Origin: Rhizobium sp. 18065
Lineage (GTDB): Bacteria > Pseudomonadota > Alphaproteobacteria > Rhizobiales > Rhizobiaceae
Reading direction: 5' to 3'
Length of the DNA: 64,000 bases
NCBI RefSeq assembly: GCF_902706095.1
Contig: NZ_CACSJP010000003.1
Coordinates: 124,001-188,000 of the forward strand
The translations under genes were made by a program, and so were the position numbers. Position 1 is the stretch's first letter. Every line of letters begins with the position of its first letter. The notes under the pieces were generated by a model. That model searched no databases, had not been told where the DNA came from, and saw nothing but the letters and a program-made list of their open reading frames with translations. Below, piece after piece: positions 35,664 through 44,653 of this stretch.

Positions 35664-36316
35664 TGGTGTGGATAGGCGATGATCGACAGATATCGTGCGG
35701 GTAGCTTCACCAGTTCCTCCGGCCCATGTGGTGCATCCGCATCGAAGAACAGGCTGTCGCCGGGCTCCATGCGGTAGAGACTATCGCCGTGGCGATAAAT
35801 CACTTCCCCCTCGAGCATGTAGAGGAACTCCATGCCCTCATGCTGGAACGTCGGAAACACGTCCGATGAGGCATTCAGCGTGATCAGATACGGCTCGACA
35901 GTCACGCCGGAACTATTGTTTTCGATATGCCCAAGCAGGCTGTAGTGGTGCCCTGCGCGTGTGCCGCGCCGCTCGAGATTGACGCCTTCACCGGCTTTGA
36001 CGAAGCTTGCGCTTTTGGGCTCTTCGAAGCCGCGAAAGAAGGCGGTGATCGGCACGCCCAGAGCCTTGGAAAGCGCCTGCAGCGTGGTCAGTGACGGAGA
36101 GATGTTACCGTTCTCGATCTTCGACAGCATGCCGACCGACATACCGGTGGCGACCGCCATATCGGTCACTGTGATGCCGAGCTTCTTGCGATAGGTGCGC
36201 ACCTCGTGGCCGATCGCCATTTCCAGATTGTTAGCGCGTGGCTCGCGAACGGCGTGCGGATCCTGAACGAGGAGGGGTTTGAGGGGACTTTTGGTCCCGG
36301 GTTCATTCTTGGCCAT
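35660..36316 (-). CDS. XRE-type helix-turn-helix regulator with C-terminal cupin
   Basis: A 218-residue regulator. Residues 35-90 form the HTH (IGHEVRTYRKKLGITVTDMAVATGMSVGMLSKIENGNISPS), followed by a linker and a cupin-2 sensor domain (residues 130-215). The cupin carries FQHEGMEFLYMLEGEVIYRHGDS and LEPGDS-like MEPGDSLFFDADAPHG. HTH-cupin regulators commonly control amine, polyamine or amino-acid pathways located next to them. It lies 94 bases upstream of glxB in the same direction. A partial match to the operator half-site occurs about 75-90 bases upstream of its start (36391-36406), suggesting autoregulation. Confidence 0.88.
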   Translation of the reverse strand: MAKNEPGTKSPLKPLLVQDPHAVREPRANNLEMAIGHEVRTYRKKLGITVTDMAVATGMSVGMLSKIENGNISPSLTTLQALSKALGVPITAFFRGFEEPKSASFVKAGEGVNLERRGTRAGHHYSLLGHIENNSSGVTVEPYLITLNASSDVFPTFQHEGMEFLYMLEGEVIYRHGDSLYRMEPGDSLFFDADAPHGPEELVKLPARYLSIIAYPHQ

Positions 36317-36494
36317 CGGCTTCTTTCCTGTCCCGCGGGCTGTGACTGTAAGCCTGCGCGTCTGGTTGATTTAGCCGATTTTGGCGCCATGCCAAAATAT
36401 TCTCCTGAAGGCGGGAAAAATACGCGCTCGGCTGGAGACGCAGGTGGCGATTGCCGGAGCAATTGATCGTCTGAAGCCAGCCATTCCGTATTTA

Positions 36495-36522
36495 CTCCAC
36501 GCGCCGAATATGGCGCGTGGAG
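36495..36522 (-). terminator. Terminator-like hairpin downstream of the arabinoside ABC operon
   Basis: An 11-bp perfect stem, CTCCACGCGCC / GGCGCGTGGAG, with loop GAATAT. It lies 58 bases after the binding-protein stop and before the XRE-cupin gene. No T tract follows on the minus strand, so it may act as an mRNA 3' end stabiliser or with a factor. Confidence 0.55.
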
Positions 36523-36580
36523 ACGGCCCAGGGAAGCCGTTTGTAAGGAGATTCCGCGTGGGGCAGCGTGATCGGCCGCC

Positions 36581-37891
36581 TTAAAGATTGGCCAGCAGGT
36601 CGTTGATCCGGCTTTCTGCACCGGTCAGTGCTTCTTCAACCGATTTGTCGCCGTTGACCGCAGCGCCGACTTCCTCGCCGATGATGTCCTGGATCGGAAA
36701 CTGCCTCTGGACGGCTGATGGCAAAGAACGGCCGGTTTCGGCAATCCGCGCAATATTGTCGCGATGCGGCAGCGACTTGAATTCCGCCATGTCGAAGACC
36801 GCTTTGACGGCCGGCAGGTGACCGGTGCGGGCCCATTGGAAGTCGTTGTCGGTCAGGAACTTGAACAGTTTGCCGATTGCCTCGACCTGCTCGGGCGAGC
36901 GGTCCTTTTTCGGCATGACCCAGCTATGGCCATCGGCATAGGTGCTGTCTTGCGCGGCAAAGAGTTGCGGGATCGGATAGACCGTGTAGCCGTTGGAAAG
37001 CGCAGTGCCGGCTTTTTCAGATTGGGCGACATAGTCGCCGATCAGCCAGGTGCCGTTTACCGCGATGCCGCCATCGCCATTGGCGAACGATGATACGGCG
37101 GCCGCATAGTCGAGCCCCAGCGTGCTGATACCTTCGTCCTTGATGCGCTTCATCAGCTCAACCGCCGCCTTGGCCTCCGGCGTGTTCAGCTTGATCGATG
37201 TCGGATCGGCAAAGAAGTCCGACTTCTGCTGCTGCAGCATTGTGTAGAGCACGCGCGCATACGAGGCGGTTTCGTTGGCGAGGATCTGCACCAGATAAGG
37301 TTTGCCGGTCTTTTCCTTGAACTGTTTGCCCTGGGCGATCAATTCGTCGGCGGATTTCGGCAAAATCGGAGTGCCGTCCGCATTCACAAGGCCGGCTTCC
37401 TTCATCAGATTGAGATTGACATGGAAGAGCATGGTCCAGTTGTCAAACGGCAAGCCAAACATCTGGCCTTCCTTGGTGACACCGTCGCGGGCGGCATCCG
37501 TGAAGCTCTCGGGCGTGATGCCCTGTGTCGCCAGAACCGGATCGATCGGTTCGATCAACCCGCGGGACTGATAGTCTGAAATCGCCGAGTAGTGCATGGA
37601 GACGACATCGGGGGCCGCGCCGGATGCGAGCTGGGCATTCAATTGGTCGTAGCCCGGCCATTCCACCGTGGTGACATTAACGTTGATATCCGGATTGTCC
37701 GCCTCGAACTTGTTGACCAGCGCGGTGATGATCCCGCATTCGCCAACGGCGGACGACACATCGGTCACCGAGCCGTAGTCGGCTTCGCAGGCGCCGAAGA
37801 AACGCTGCAGTTCAATCTTTGTTTGAGCCTGGGCATGTGTGCCGCTGCTCAATGCAATCAGGGCAGCCGTGCTTAAAAGTATACGTCTCAT
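36581..37891 (-). CDS. Sugar ABC transporter substrate-binding protein (family 1, arabinoside-type by context)
   Basis: A 436-residue periplasmic sugar receptor. The signal peptide MRRILLSTAALIALSSGTHAQA is cleaved after AQA. Family 1 motifs: FEADNPDINVNVTTVEWPGYDQ, GAAPDVVSMHYSAI, GLPFDNWTMLFHVNLNLMKEAGL and GIAVNGTWLIGDYV. Two cysteines near residues 34 and 52 (GACEADYG, VGECGII) might form a disulfide. It is the last gene of an operon headed by a GH51 arabinofuranosidase, so arabinose-containing oligosaccharides are the likely ligand. Confidence 0.88.
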   Translation of the reverse strand: MRRILLSTAALIALSSGTHAQAQTKIELQRFFGACEADYGSVTDVSSAVGECGIITALVNKFEADNPDINVNVTTVEWPGYDQLNAQLASGAAPDVVSMHYSAISDYQSRGLIEPIDPVLATQGITPESFTDAARDGVTKEGQMFGLPFDNWTMLFHVNLNLMKEAGLVNADGTPILPKSADELIAQGKQFKEKTGKPYLVQILANETASYARVLYTMLQQQKSDFFADPTSIKLNTPEAKAAVELMKRIKDEGISTLGLDYAAAVSSFANGDGGIAVNGTWLIGDYVAQSEKAGTALSNGYTVYPIPQLFAAQDSTYADGHSWVMPKKDRSPEQVEAIGKLFKFLTDNDFQWARTGHLPAVKAVFDMAEFKSLPHRDNIARIAETGRSLPSAVQRQFPIQDIIGEEVGAAVNGDKSVEEALTGAESRINDLLANL

Positions 37892-37975
37892 GACAGTTTC
37901 TCTCCCTTGTGTCGGGGCGCGCGGCCCCCTTTGGTTGATACTGACCCGATCGACTCCTCTCGATCGGATCAGGCA

Positions 37976-38827
37976 TTACTTCACCGCACCGCCGGAGACG
38001 GCGGTGACGATGTGACGCTGGAACATCAGATAGACGATCAGGACCGGAAGGCTGGCAAACACCGCCTGTGCGGCGAGAAAGCCAAGTCCTTCGCTTTGGG
38101 CAAAGTTGGTCTGCGATGAGGCGATGCCGACCGTCAGCGTGAACATTTCCTTTTTGGTCGCGGAAATCAGCGGCCACCAGTAGTCGTTCCATCCATGAAG
38201 AAACGTGAAGATGCCGAGCGTTGCCTGGGCGGGTAGTGTGAGTGGCAGCATGATCTTCCAGAAGATCCGGAATTGCGATGCGTTATCCAGGAGGGCTGCC
38301 TCGTCGATCTCCTTGGGAATGGCCCGGAAGAACTGCGTCATCAGGAATACGCCGAAGGCCGACGACATTCCGGGCAGCATCAGTCCCAGATAGGAATTGT
38401 GCAGGCCGAACCAGTTGAACATCTGGTGGCGCGCGATAATCACCGCCTGTTCCGGTACGGCCAGGCCGAAGAGAACGATGATGAACAGGGTGCGGCGGAA
38501 CGGAAAGTGCAGCCGCGCGAATGCGTAGCCGGCAAGCGACGACAGAACGAGGACGCCGAACGTCTGGCCGCAGGCAACGATGAAGCTGTTTATCAGCCAG
38601 CCAAACACCTGCGATGAATGCAGGATGTTGAGATAGTTGGCAATGGTGTAGGGCACCCTGAAGACGGATTCGGTGCCCAGCATCAGTTCCTGGTTGTTCT
38701 TGATCGAAAGGCCGATGAGCCAGGCCACCGGAGCCATCATCACCACCGACAGCGTTCCGGCAAGCCAGAGCATTGTACGGTTTGCCGTCAATGCAGAGGG
38801 CCGGTATGTTTTGTTGTCCAGGGTCAT
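37976..38827 (-). CDS. Sugar ABC transporter permease, MalG-type
   Basis: A 283-residue six-helix permease. The N-terminal helix is TMLWLAGTLSVVMMAPVAWLIGLSI and the EAA loop is KEIDEAALLDNASQFRIFWKIMLPLTLP. Start at 38827 chosen because it overlaps the previous permease stop as ATGA; the longer upstream frame is antisense-like filler within the first permease gene. An 84-base gap precedes the binding protein gene. Confidence 0.91.
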   Translation of the reverse strand: MTLDNKTYRPSALTANRTMLWLAGTLSVVMMAPVAWLIGLSIKNNQELMLGTESVFRVPYTIANYLNILHSSQVFGWLINSFIVACGQTFGVLVLSSLAGYAFARLHFPFRRTLFIIVLFGLAVPEQAVIIARHQMFNWFGLHNSYLGLMLPGMSSAFGVFLMTQFFRAIPKEIDEAALLDNASQFRIFWKIMLPLTLPAQATLGIFTFLHGWNDYWWPLISATKKEMFTLTVGIASSQTNFAQSEGLGFLAAQAVFASLPVLIVYLMFQRHIVTAVSGGAVK

Positions 38828-39705
38828 GCGCCAGCCTCCGTCTTGCGGGTCGAGACCACATATTGCGCCATGGCAGCGATGAGGATGATCAGGAACAGGA
38901 CCTGCGAAGCTGCGGCACCTTTGCCAAGGTCCCACCGGACGAAGCCGACCTCGTAAATGTACATGACCAAAGGACGCGAAGATCCGTTCGGGCCGCCATT
39001 GGTCATCAATTGGGCCTGGCCGAACAGCTGGAACTGCATGACGATCTGAATGATGGTCACCAGCATGATCGTGCGTGCGATCGAGGGCAGGGTTATGCGG
39101 GTGAGCACGCGCCACGGACTGGCATTGTCGAGTGCCGCCGCCTCATAGAGATCGACCGGAATCTGCTGAAGTGCGGCCAGAAACAGCATCATCGGTAGGC
39201 CGAGGCACCACCACACAGTTGCGACGCCGACCGCAAACAGTGACCAGCCACTGGTCGAAAGGAAATTGAGCGGCTCCATCCCCAGTTGCTCGAAAATCAC
39301 AGGCAAAAGGCCGTCGCCGGGAATGAAGACGAAGCGCCAGATCAGGGTGACAATGGTGACCGAGAGCACCGAAGACGAGAAGAACAGGCCACGCAGGAAT
39401 GAGGTGGAGCGGGTAGTGCGGTTGAGCGCCAGCGCCAGGAACAGGCCGAGTGCAACCAGCGCCGGCACGCTGAATGCGACGAAGACAAGCGTGTTGCGCA
39501 GCGCCTGCAGGAAGACAGAGTCGCCAAAGACGCGGACATAATTGGACAAGCCGACAAAGCGGCCAGGCCCGAACAGGTCAACCTTGTGCAGACTAAGCCA
39601 CATGCCCCAGATCAGCGGAAAGACCAGAAGGACAGTGAAGAACAACAGATAGGGCAGGATGAACAGCCCGTGGCTCCATTGGCTGCGGCGATAGCTCTCG
39701 GCCAT
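38824..39705 (-). CDS. Sugar ABC transporter permease, MalF-type
   Basis: A 293-residue six-helix permease with EAA loop VDLYEAAALDNASPWRVLTRITLPSIA. The start at 39705 (MAESYRRSQ) lies one base after the ATPase stop. A longer in-frame reading would extend into the ATPase gene and is not credible. It forms the heterodimeric channel with the next permease. Confidence 0.91.
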   Translation of the reverse strand: MAESYRRSQWSHGLFILPYLLFFTVLLVFPLIWGMWLSLHKVDLFGPGRFVGLSNYVRVFGDSVFLQALRNTLVFVAFSVPALVALGLFLALALNRTTRSTSFLRGLFFSSSVLSVTIVTLIWRFVFIPGDGLLPVIFEQLGMEPLNFLSTSGWSLFAVGVATVWWCLGLPMMLFLAALQQIPVDLYEAAALDNASPWRVLTRITLPSIARTIMLVTIIQIVMQFQLFGQAQLMTNGGPNGSSRPLVMYIYEVGFVRWDLGKGAAASQVLFLIILIAAMAQYVVSTRKTEAGA

Positions 39706-39706
39706 G

Positions 39707-40804
39707 TCAAACGCCCTCCAGGCGATGGGCAAAGCCCTTGGCGTCGAAGAGATGCAGCGCGGAAAGATCCAGCCGGATCTGCAGCCTGTCGCCAATGCGC
39801 GCAGTGCTCCGGCCGTCGGCTTCGGCCGTCAGCTTTGTTCCATCATCGAGTGCGCCGTAGACCAACGTCCGATCGCCGAGCCGTTCGACCACTTCGACGG
39901 TGAACCCGATGCCCGTCTCGCCATCTGAAAGGACCGTTACGTCTTCGGCACGGATGCCGAGCGTGCTGCCATCGTCCGAAAAACCCGCCTGCGGCTGGAG
40001 GCTGGTCTGCAGTGTTCCAAGGCCTGCGGTGGTGACGGAAAGACCAGCGTTCTCGTATCCGACACCCGTGACCGGAATAAAATTCATTGCAGGCGAACCA
40101 ATAAAACCGGCAACGAAGCGTGTGGCAGGCTTCTGATAGACCTCCATCGGCGTACCGATCTGCTCGATCTTGCGGTCATGCATGATGACGATACGATCGG
40201 CGAGCGTCATCGCTTCGATCTGGTCATGGGTGACGAAAACCATGGTCGAGCCAAGACGGGCATGCAGCTGGGCGAGTTCCAGCCGTGTGCGTCCGCGCAA
40301 GGCGGCATCGAGGTTGGACAGCGGTTCGTCGAACAGGAAGGCCTTGGGCTCCTTGACGATCGCCCGACCGATGGCGACGCGCTGTCTCTGCCCGCCAGAC
40401 AGTTTTTCCGGTTTGCGATCGAGCAGATGGCCGATTTCCAGCGTTTCGGCTGCAAGTTCGACACGGCGGTTGATTTCGTCTCGCGGCAGTTTGATATTCT
40501 CAAGGCCGAAGGCCATGTTCTGGGCAACGGTCATATGCGGATAAAGCGCATAGGACTGGAACACCATGGCGACGCCGCGCTTGCCGGGCGGCAGCGTATC
40601 CACGCGTGTCCCACCGGCGGAAATAATGCCGTCGGTGACGTCCTCAAGGCCTGCGATCATTCGCAAAAGCGTCGATTTTCCGCAGCCAGATGGCCCGAGG
40701 AACACGACAAATTCGCCGGGCTTGATGGTGAGCGATATGTTGTCCAGCACAGTCAGGGCGCCATAGCGCTTTGTGACATTATTGATCTCGATTGAAGCCG
40801 ACAT
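39707..40804 (-). CDS. Sugar ABC transporter ATPase, MalK/UgpC type
   Basis: A 365-residue ATPase with Walker A GPSGCGKST, Q-loop MVFQSYALYPHM, signature KLSGGQRQR, Walker B FLFDEPLSNLD, H-loop FVTHDQIEA and a C-terminal OB-type regulatory domain. The start at 40804 is preceded by GGAGGAGG, an unusually strong ribosome-binding site. A 26-base gap separates it from the upstream GH51 gene. In rhizobia one MalK-type ATPase can serve several importers, but here it is dedicated by position. Confidence 0.92.
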   Translation of the reverse strand: MSASIEINNVTKRYGALTVLDNISLTIKPGEFVVFLGPSGCGKSTLLRMIAGLEDVTDGIISAGGTRVDTLPPGKRGVAMVFQSYALYPHMTVAQNMAFGLENIKLPRDEINRRVELAAETLEIGHLLDRKPEKLSGGQRQRVAIGRAIVKEPKAFLFDEPLSNLDAALRGRTRLELAQLHARLGSTMVFVTHDQIEAMTLADRIVIMHDRKIEQIGTPMEVYQKPATRFVAGFIGSPAMNFIPVTGVGYENAGLSVTTAGLGTLQTSLQPQAGFSDDGSTLGIRAEDVTVLSDGETGIGFTVEVVERLGDRTLVYGALDDGTKLTAEADGRSTARIGDRLQIRLDLSALHLFDAKGFAHRLEGV

Positions 40805-40830
40805 GGTTCCTCCTCCCCGTCGCAAGCCGT

Positions 40831-42339
40831 CTACAGGCCGAGCCGGATCATGCGATAGCTGAGCGGCGCTATGGCGGCTGTGATCCGATCGTCCTTGACC
40901 AGCGCTCCGGTGCCATCCTTCGGCGCAACCGGCTCTTGGTCCGGGCTGTTCGTGTCGCGAAGGCCGTGGCCCTCGATGACTTTATCCATGACGACCTTGC
41001 GGCTGCCAAAACCTTCGAGTGCCAGGTCGAGATCGATCGTTTCGGTCTGGTTGCGGTTGACGATGAAGAGAGTCAATGCGCCATCGGTCTCTGTCTCGAC
41101 CGCAGACACATCCAGATACGCGACATTGTCGGCAAAGTCGGTTGCATATCCGGGGCAATCAAGCGCCAGCTGCAGTGCTTTTCCGCGTCCGTAGTGGGAG
41201 GCGAAAAGATAGGGGTAGAAGGTGGTCTGGCGCCATGCCGGGCCACCTGGAACGGTCATGATCGGCGCGATGACATTGACGAGCTGGGCAAGGCAACCGA
41301 CCTTCACCACATCGGCGCGGCGAATGAAGGTGTTGAGTATGCAGCCGACCTGGAGCACGTCCTCGAAATTGTAGATGTCCTCCAGCAGCGCCGGTGCATG
41401 CGGCCAGCCGTCATTGCCTTCGAGCACCTGGCGGTCAGCGTCGCGCGAGTGATACCAGACATTCCATTCATCAAAGCTGATGTAGACATCTTTCTTCGAA
41501 CGCTTCTTGGCTTTCGTGAAGGTGATCACGCCGGCAATTGTAGCGATATAGTCATCCAGCCTGGCGTTCTGGGCCAGGTAACTTGCCGTGTCGCCCTGGT
41601 GGTTGTCGAAATACATATGCAGGCTGATGAAGTCGACGCTGTCATAGGTGTAGTCGAGAACCGTTGCTTCCCATGCGGGGTAGGTCGGCATTTTCGGCGA
41701 GGACGAACCGCAGACGACGAGCTCGATCGACTTGTCCAGCGCGCGCATGGCCTTGGCGGTCTCGAATGCCAGTCGGCCATATTCGTCGGCGGTCTTCTGG
41801 CCTATCTGCCAGGGACCGTCCATCTCGTTGCCCAGGCACCACATCTTGACGCCCCAGGGCTCTTCGCGGCCATTCTGCCGGCGCAGGTCCGACCAGTAGC
41901 TTCCGCCTGGATGGTTGACATATTCAAGGAAGGCACGGGCCTGGTCGAGGCCGCGAGAGCCGAGATTGACAGCCAGCATCATGTCGGTTCCGGCCGCTTC
42001 GGCCCAATCTGCGAATTCATGGATCCCGACATGGTTGGATTCTGAACTGTGCCAGGCAAGGTCGAGGCGAACCGGACGCTCCTCACGCGGGCCAATTCCG
42101 TCTTCCCAATTGTAGGCCGAGACGAAATTGCCGCCGGGATAACGAACGATCGGCACGTCCAGTTCGCGGACGAGATCAATGACGTCCTGGCGCATGCCAT
42201 TGGCATCGGCAGTCGGATGATCAGGTTCATAGATTCCGCTATAGACGGCGCGCCCCAGATGCTCGACGAATGATCCGTAAAGACGTGCGTCGATCGCACC
42301 AATAACGTAACCGCTGTGAACGGTTCCAACTGCTCGCAT
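40831..42339 (-). CDS. abfA: GH51 alpha-L-arabinofuranosidase
   Basis: A 502-residue retaining glycosidase that releases terminal L-arabinofuranose from arabino-oligosaccharides or arabinoxylan fragments. Family GH51 residues are visible: acid/base Glu172 in WCLGNEMDG and nucleophile Glu291 in YISFDEWNVWY, plus YGSFVEHLGRAVYSGIYEP at the N-terminus. No signal peptide, so it acts on imported oligosaccharides in the cytoplasm. The ATG at 42339 has GGAGGAA upstream. It is the first gene of the importer operon, under the ArsR-type operator at 42375-42391. Confidence 0.93.
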   Translation of the reverse strand: MRAVGTVHSGYVIGAIDARLYGSFVEHLGRAVYSGIYEPDHPTADANGMRQDVIDLVRELDVPIVRYPGGNFVSAYNWEDGIGPREERPVRLDLAWHSSESNHVGIHEFADWAEAAGTDMMLAVNLGSRGLDQARAFLEYVNHPGGSYWSDLRRQNGREEPWGVKMWCLGNEMDGPWQIGQKTADEYGRLAFETAKAMRALDKSIELVVCGSSSPKMPTYPAWEATVLDYTYDSVDFISLHMYFDNHQGDTASYLAQNARLDDYIATIAGVITFTKAKKRSKKDVYISFDEWNVWYHSRDADRQVLEGNDGWPHAPALLEDIYNFEDVLQVGCILNTFIRRADVVKVGCLAQLVNVIAPIMTVPGGPAWRQTTFYPYLFASHYGRGKALQLALDCPGYATDFADNVAYLDVSAVETETDGALTLFIVNRNQTETIDLDLALEGFGSRKVVMDKVIEGHGLRDTNSPDQEPVAPKDGTGALVKDDRITAAIAPLSYRMIRLGL

Positions 42340-42368
42340 GCATTCCTCCCGTTTGTATCCATTATTTA

Positions 42369-42418
42369 GATACGTATCATTATGCTTGATAAGATACACG
42401 GGTACGCCCGAGCGTCAA
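42369..42418 (-). promoter_or_regulatory. Promoter and tandem operator of the arabinofuranoside operon
   Basis: Minus strand: TTGACG and TATCTT are separated by 16 bases. Immediately after the -10 lies the dyad TATCA-N7-TGATA (plus strand 42375-42391). An overlapping perfect palindrome GATACGTATC occupies 42369-42378. The same TATCA-N7-TGATT dyad occurs before the regulator gene, so the ArsR-type protein is the expected repressor. Confidence 0.72.
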
Positions 42419-42452
42419 CCCGGGGATGGAGCAATCCTCATTTCAATGCGTG

Positions 42453-43376
42453 TCAGATCTTCAGCCGCAGGATGATGTCCTGGTCATAATTGCCGAAACC
42501 ACGGCCAAAGATGTTGATCCCGCCCGGATGTTCGGCGGTATCCGGAACCTCGATGCGCAATCGGATCGAGCGATGTTCCAGCAGGTCCAGATCATCAAGA
42601 CAGGTGTCGGAGACACGGACGCCATCGATGAAAGTGCCGTCGGCTGTCACGCGGAAGCTTTTCAAAACTCCGTACTGGCTGCCGCGCAGTTTCCACCAGT
42701 CCGGTGTGTATTTGCCGCGGTGGTCGCCGAAGTCACCTGGCGACGTCCAGATGGCAATCGACTTGCCGTTGATCGACAGGGTGATATCGGAGGGCCAGTT
42801 GTCGGAGGTGCCCGGGACTTCGGATGAAAGCTCCAGCAACAGTTCCAGTTCCTTGATCTCGGCGCCCTTGATCCGCGCGTTGTTGGGGAACTGATAGTCG
42901 ACATAGCCGCGCGTGAACCACAAAAGCCCGGCTTTCATCCGTTCCGGTGCGAGAAAGGTGTCCGGACTGTCGAGGTAGCCGATAATGCCATCATGCGAGC
43001 ACATGCCGCAGGGAGCTGCCACGTCGTAGCCGCTGTAGAGGCCGACGGGCATGGCGACCTCGATTGCCTCGTCGGCAGTCCTTGCCGGGCCGGCAAACGT
43101 CAGGATAATCTCGTCATGAACGGCATGGCAGATCTTCTGGCTGCCCTTGCGCGCCTTCAAGGCCTCGGTGCGGATTAGACCAGCTTCTTCCATCTGGTTG
43201 AGATGTGTCGACGTAGTCGACTGGGGCAGGTCAAGCACATCGGCGATGTCGTTGACGTTTAACGGCCCTCGGGCATGCAGCAGTTCGAGGATTGCAAGCC
43301 TTGCGGGTGCGGCAAGGCATTTCAAGACATCCTTGCCGTCTTCCGGCGTGATCATCAGAAACCGGCTGCTCATCAT
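42453..43376 (-). CDS. ArsR-type winged-helix regulator with a large C-terminal sensor-like domain
   Basis: A 307-residue regulator. Residues 12-85 are an ArsR-type winged helix (CLAAPARLAILELLHARGPLNVNDIADVLDLPQSTTSTHLNQMEEAGLI). The remaining 210 residues form a predicted beta-rich domain rich in Trp, Gly and Asp, with a CGMC motif (about residues 123-126), WKLRGSQYG and several beta-strand patterns. Ordinary ArsR repressors are about 100 residues, so the extra domain probably senses a sugar or metal. Second Met (43373) may be the real start because AGGAG is otherwise too close. It sits directly upstream of the GH51 operon. Confidence 0.82.
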   Translation of the reverse strand: MMSSRFLMITPEDGKDVLKCLAAPARLAILELLHARGPLNVNDIADVLDLPQSTTSTHLNQMEEAGLIRTEALKARKGSQKICHAVHDEIILTFAGPARTADEAIEVAMPVGLYSGYDVAAPCGMCSHDGIIGYLDSPDTFLAPERMKAGLLWFTRGYVDYQFPNNARIKGAEIKELELLLELSSEVPGTSDNWPSDITLSINGKSIAIWTSPGDFGDHRGKYTPDWWKLRGSQYGVLKSFRVTADGTFIDGVRVSDTCLDDLDLLEHRSIRLRIEVPDTAEHPGGINIFGRGFGNYDQDIILRLKI

Positions 43377-43402
43377 CTCTCCTGCCCGAGTTTCCGGATT
43401 TG

Positions 43403-43419
43403 TATCAAGAAATATGATT
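43403..43419 (-). promoter_or_regulatory. Operator upstream of the ArsR-type regulator
   Basis: TATCA-N7-TGATT, the same arms and spacing as the dyad before the GH51 gene. It lies 27 bases before the regulator start, between possible TTGATT (-35) and TACAAA (-10) elements read on the minus strand with 16-base spacing, which suggests autorepression. Confidence 0.68.
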
Positions 43420-43561
43420 TAATCAAGGTGTCTTGTGGCTGGGTCAATGCCCCAGCCAAGACGCGTTTCGCGGCTACCGGCAGTGGGCAATCAGCTATGG
43501 CTTCTGCAAGCTGCCTTTTCCGACGGCCGGCACGCGTTTTGGAGACGCGTGCCGGCCAGCC

Positions 43562-44653
43562 TTACGCCGTGGCTTGGGTCTCTCCGCGTGTCGTATTGTC
43601 TTCCTCCCTGATCCAATAGGCACTGACCGACATCAGGTGTCGATTGTGCCCGCGGGCCTTGAGCATGTCGCGGATCTGCTGCGCCTCAAGCCGTTCGCAT
43701 CCGGCCCAGACATAGGTGTCCGTGCCAAGCGCATCGGCGATGTTTCGCATGGCCTCGACCAGCAGGCCGCTTGCACCGGTCTGGCTGCCCTTACGGTGCA
43801 GCCAGTGAAGTTCCAGCGATGCGCTGGACAACAGCGCTTGTTCCTCGCGCTCGTCTTCCACTTCGATAAAGGCGCGAAGCCGCGTCTCTACCGGCACTTC
43901 GGCTGCGATGCGGGCAATGGCTGGAAGTGCGGTCTCGTCGCCCAGCAGCAGAATATCGGCAGCCTTCGGAACGCTGCTGCCGCCCGGGCCCATCAGGGCA
44001 GCAATATCCCCGGGCTTTGCATCGCGGGCAAAGTCTGCGCCCGGCATGGCCATGCCGTCGACCTGGTGCTGGACGAAATCGATCAGCAGTTCTTTGCGCG
44101 GGACGTCGATCGCCCGGATGGTGTAGATGCGCACGCCCAGTTCATCTTCGCCCTTTGGCCAGCATAGCCTGCCATCGGTGCCGATCGACGGCCATACGGG
44201 TTTTCTGTTTTTCGGTGGCATCAGAAGGCGCACATGCAGGCCGCCTTCGAGATAGGAAGTGACATCGTCACAGGTGACGGTCAGCCGGCGCATATGGGGC
44301 GTGACGGTTTCGGCCCGGACAATGGCGATCTCGCGAAGTGTCGGTGGGACGGTTGTTGCGACAGCGTCCGACCAGCCAAGCTCGAATGGATCGTCACCGG
44401 CGAACATGAACAGGTGCTCGGCGATGACGCCACGCGCGATCTGCAGGGCTTGATGGCTCGGGCAGGAAAGTTCGATCGCCAGCTTGTCGTCAACGATCCG
44501 GATCTCCGCGATGCCGATCTCGGTGCTGAGGAAGACGGCCGTGTCCTCCCGTCGCACATCGGCATGTTCGTCAAAATGCTCAAAGACTTCGTCGAGCATA
44601 TGCTGCGCATTGACCGGCACGGCGATGCCCGACAGCGTAAAGGCATTGATCAT
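43562..44653 (-). CDS. Siderophore-interacting FAD protein with N-terminal DUF2218 domain
   Basis: A 363-residue cytoplasmic ferric-siderophore reductase candidate. Residues about 1-95 resemble DUF2218 (HFDEHADVRREDTAVFLSTEIGIAEI). The rest is the SIP/ViuB flavodoxin-reductase fold: FAD-binding RIYTIRAIDVPRKELLIDFVQH, GPGGSSVPKAADILLLGDETALPAIARI, and the C-terminal NAD(P)H-binding part VWAGCERLEAQQIRDMLKARG ending with SAYWIREE. It would reduce imported Fe(III)-siderophore to release iron. Start at 44653 has AAGGAAAG upstream. It lies just after the TonB receptor gene, with a 281-base gap. Confidence 0.88.
   Translation of the reverse strand: MINAFTLSGIAVPVNAQHMLDEVFEHFDEHADVRREDTAVFLSTEIGIAEIRIVDDKLAIELSCPSHQALQIARGVIAEHLFMFAGDDPFELGWSDAVATTVPPTLREIAIVRAETVTPHMRRLTVTCDDVTSYLEGGLHVRLLMPPKNRKPVWPSIGTDGRLCWPKGEDELGVRIYTIRAIDVPRKELLIDFVQHQVDGMAMPGADFARDAKPGDIAALMGPGGSSVPKAADILLLGDETALPAIARIAAEVPVETRLRAFIEVEDEREEQALLSSASLELHWLHRKGSQTGASGLLVEAMRNIADALGTDTYVWAGCERLEAQQIRDMLKARGHNRHLMSVSAYWIREEDNTTRGETQATA

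Noticed and set aside
40792..42045. 417-codon open frame on the plus strand opposite the GH51 gene
   Set aside because: Antisense to a gene with both catalytic Glu residues and correct ribosome-binding site; no domain in the antisense reading.
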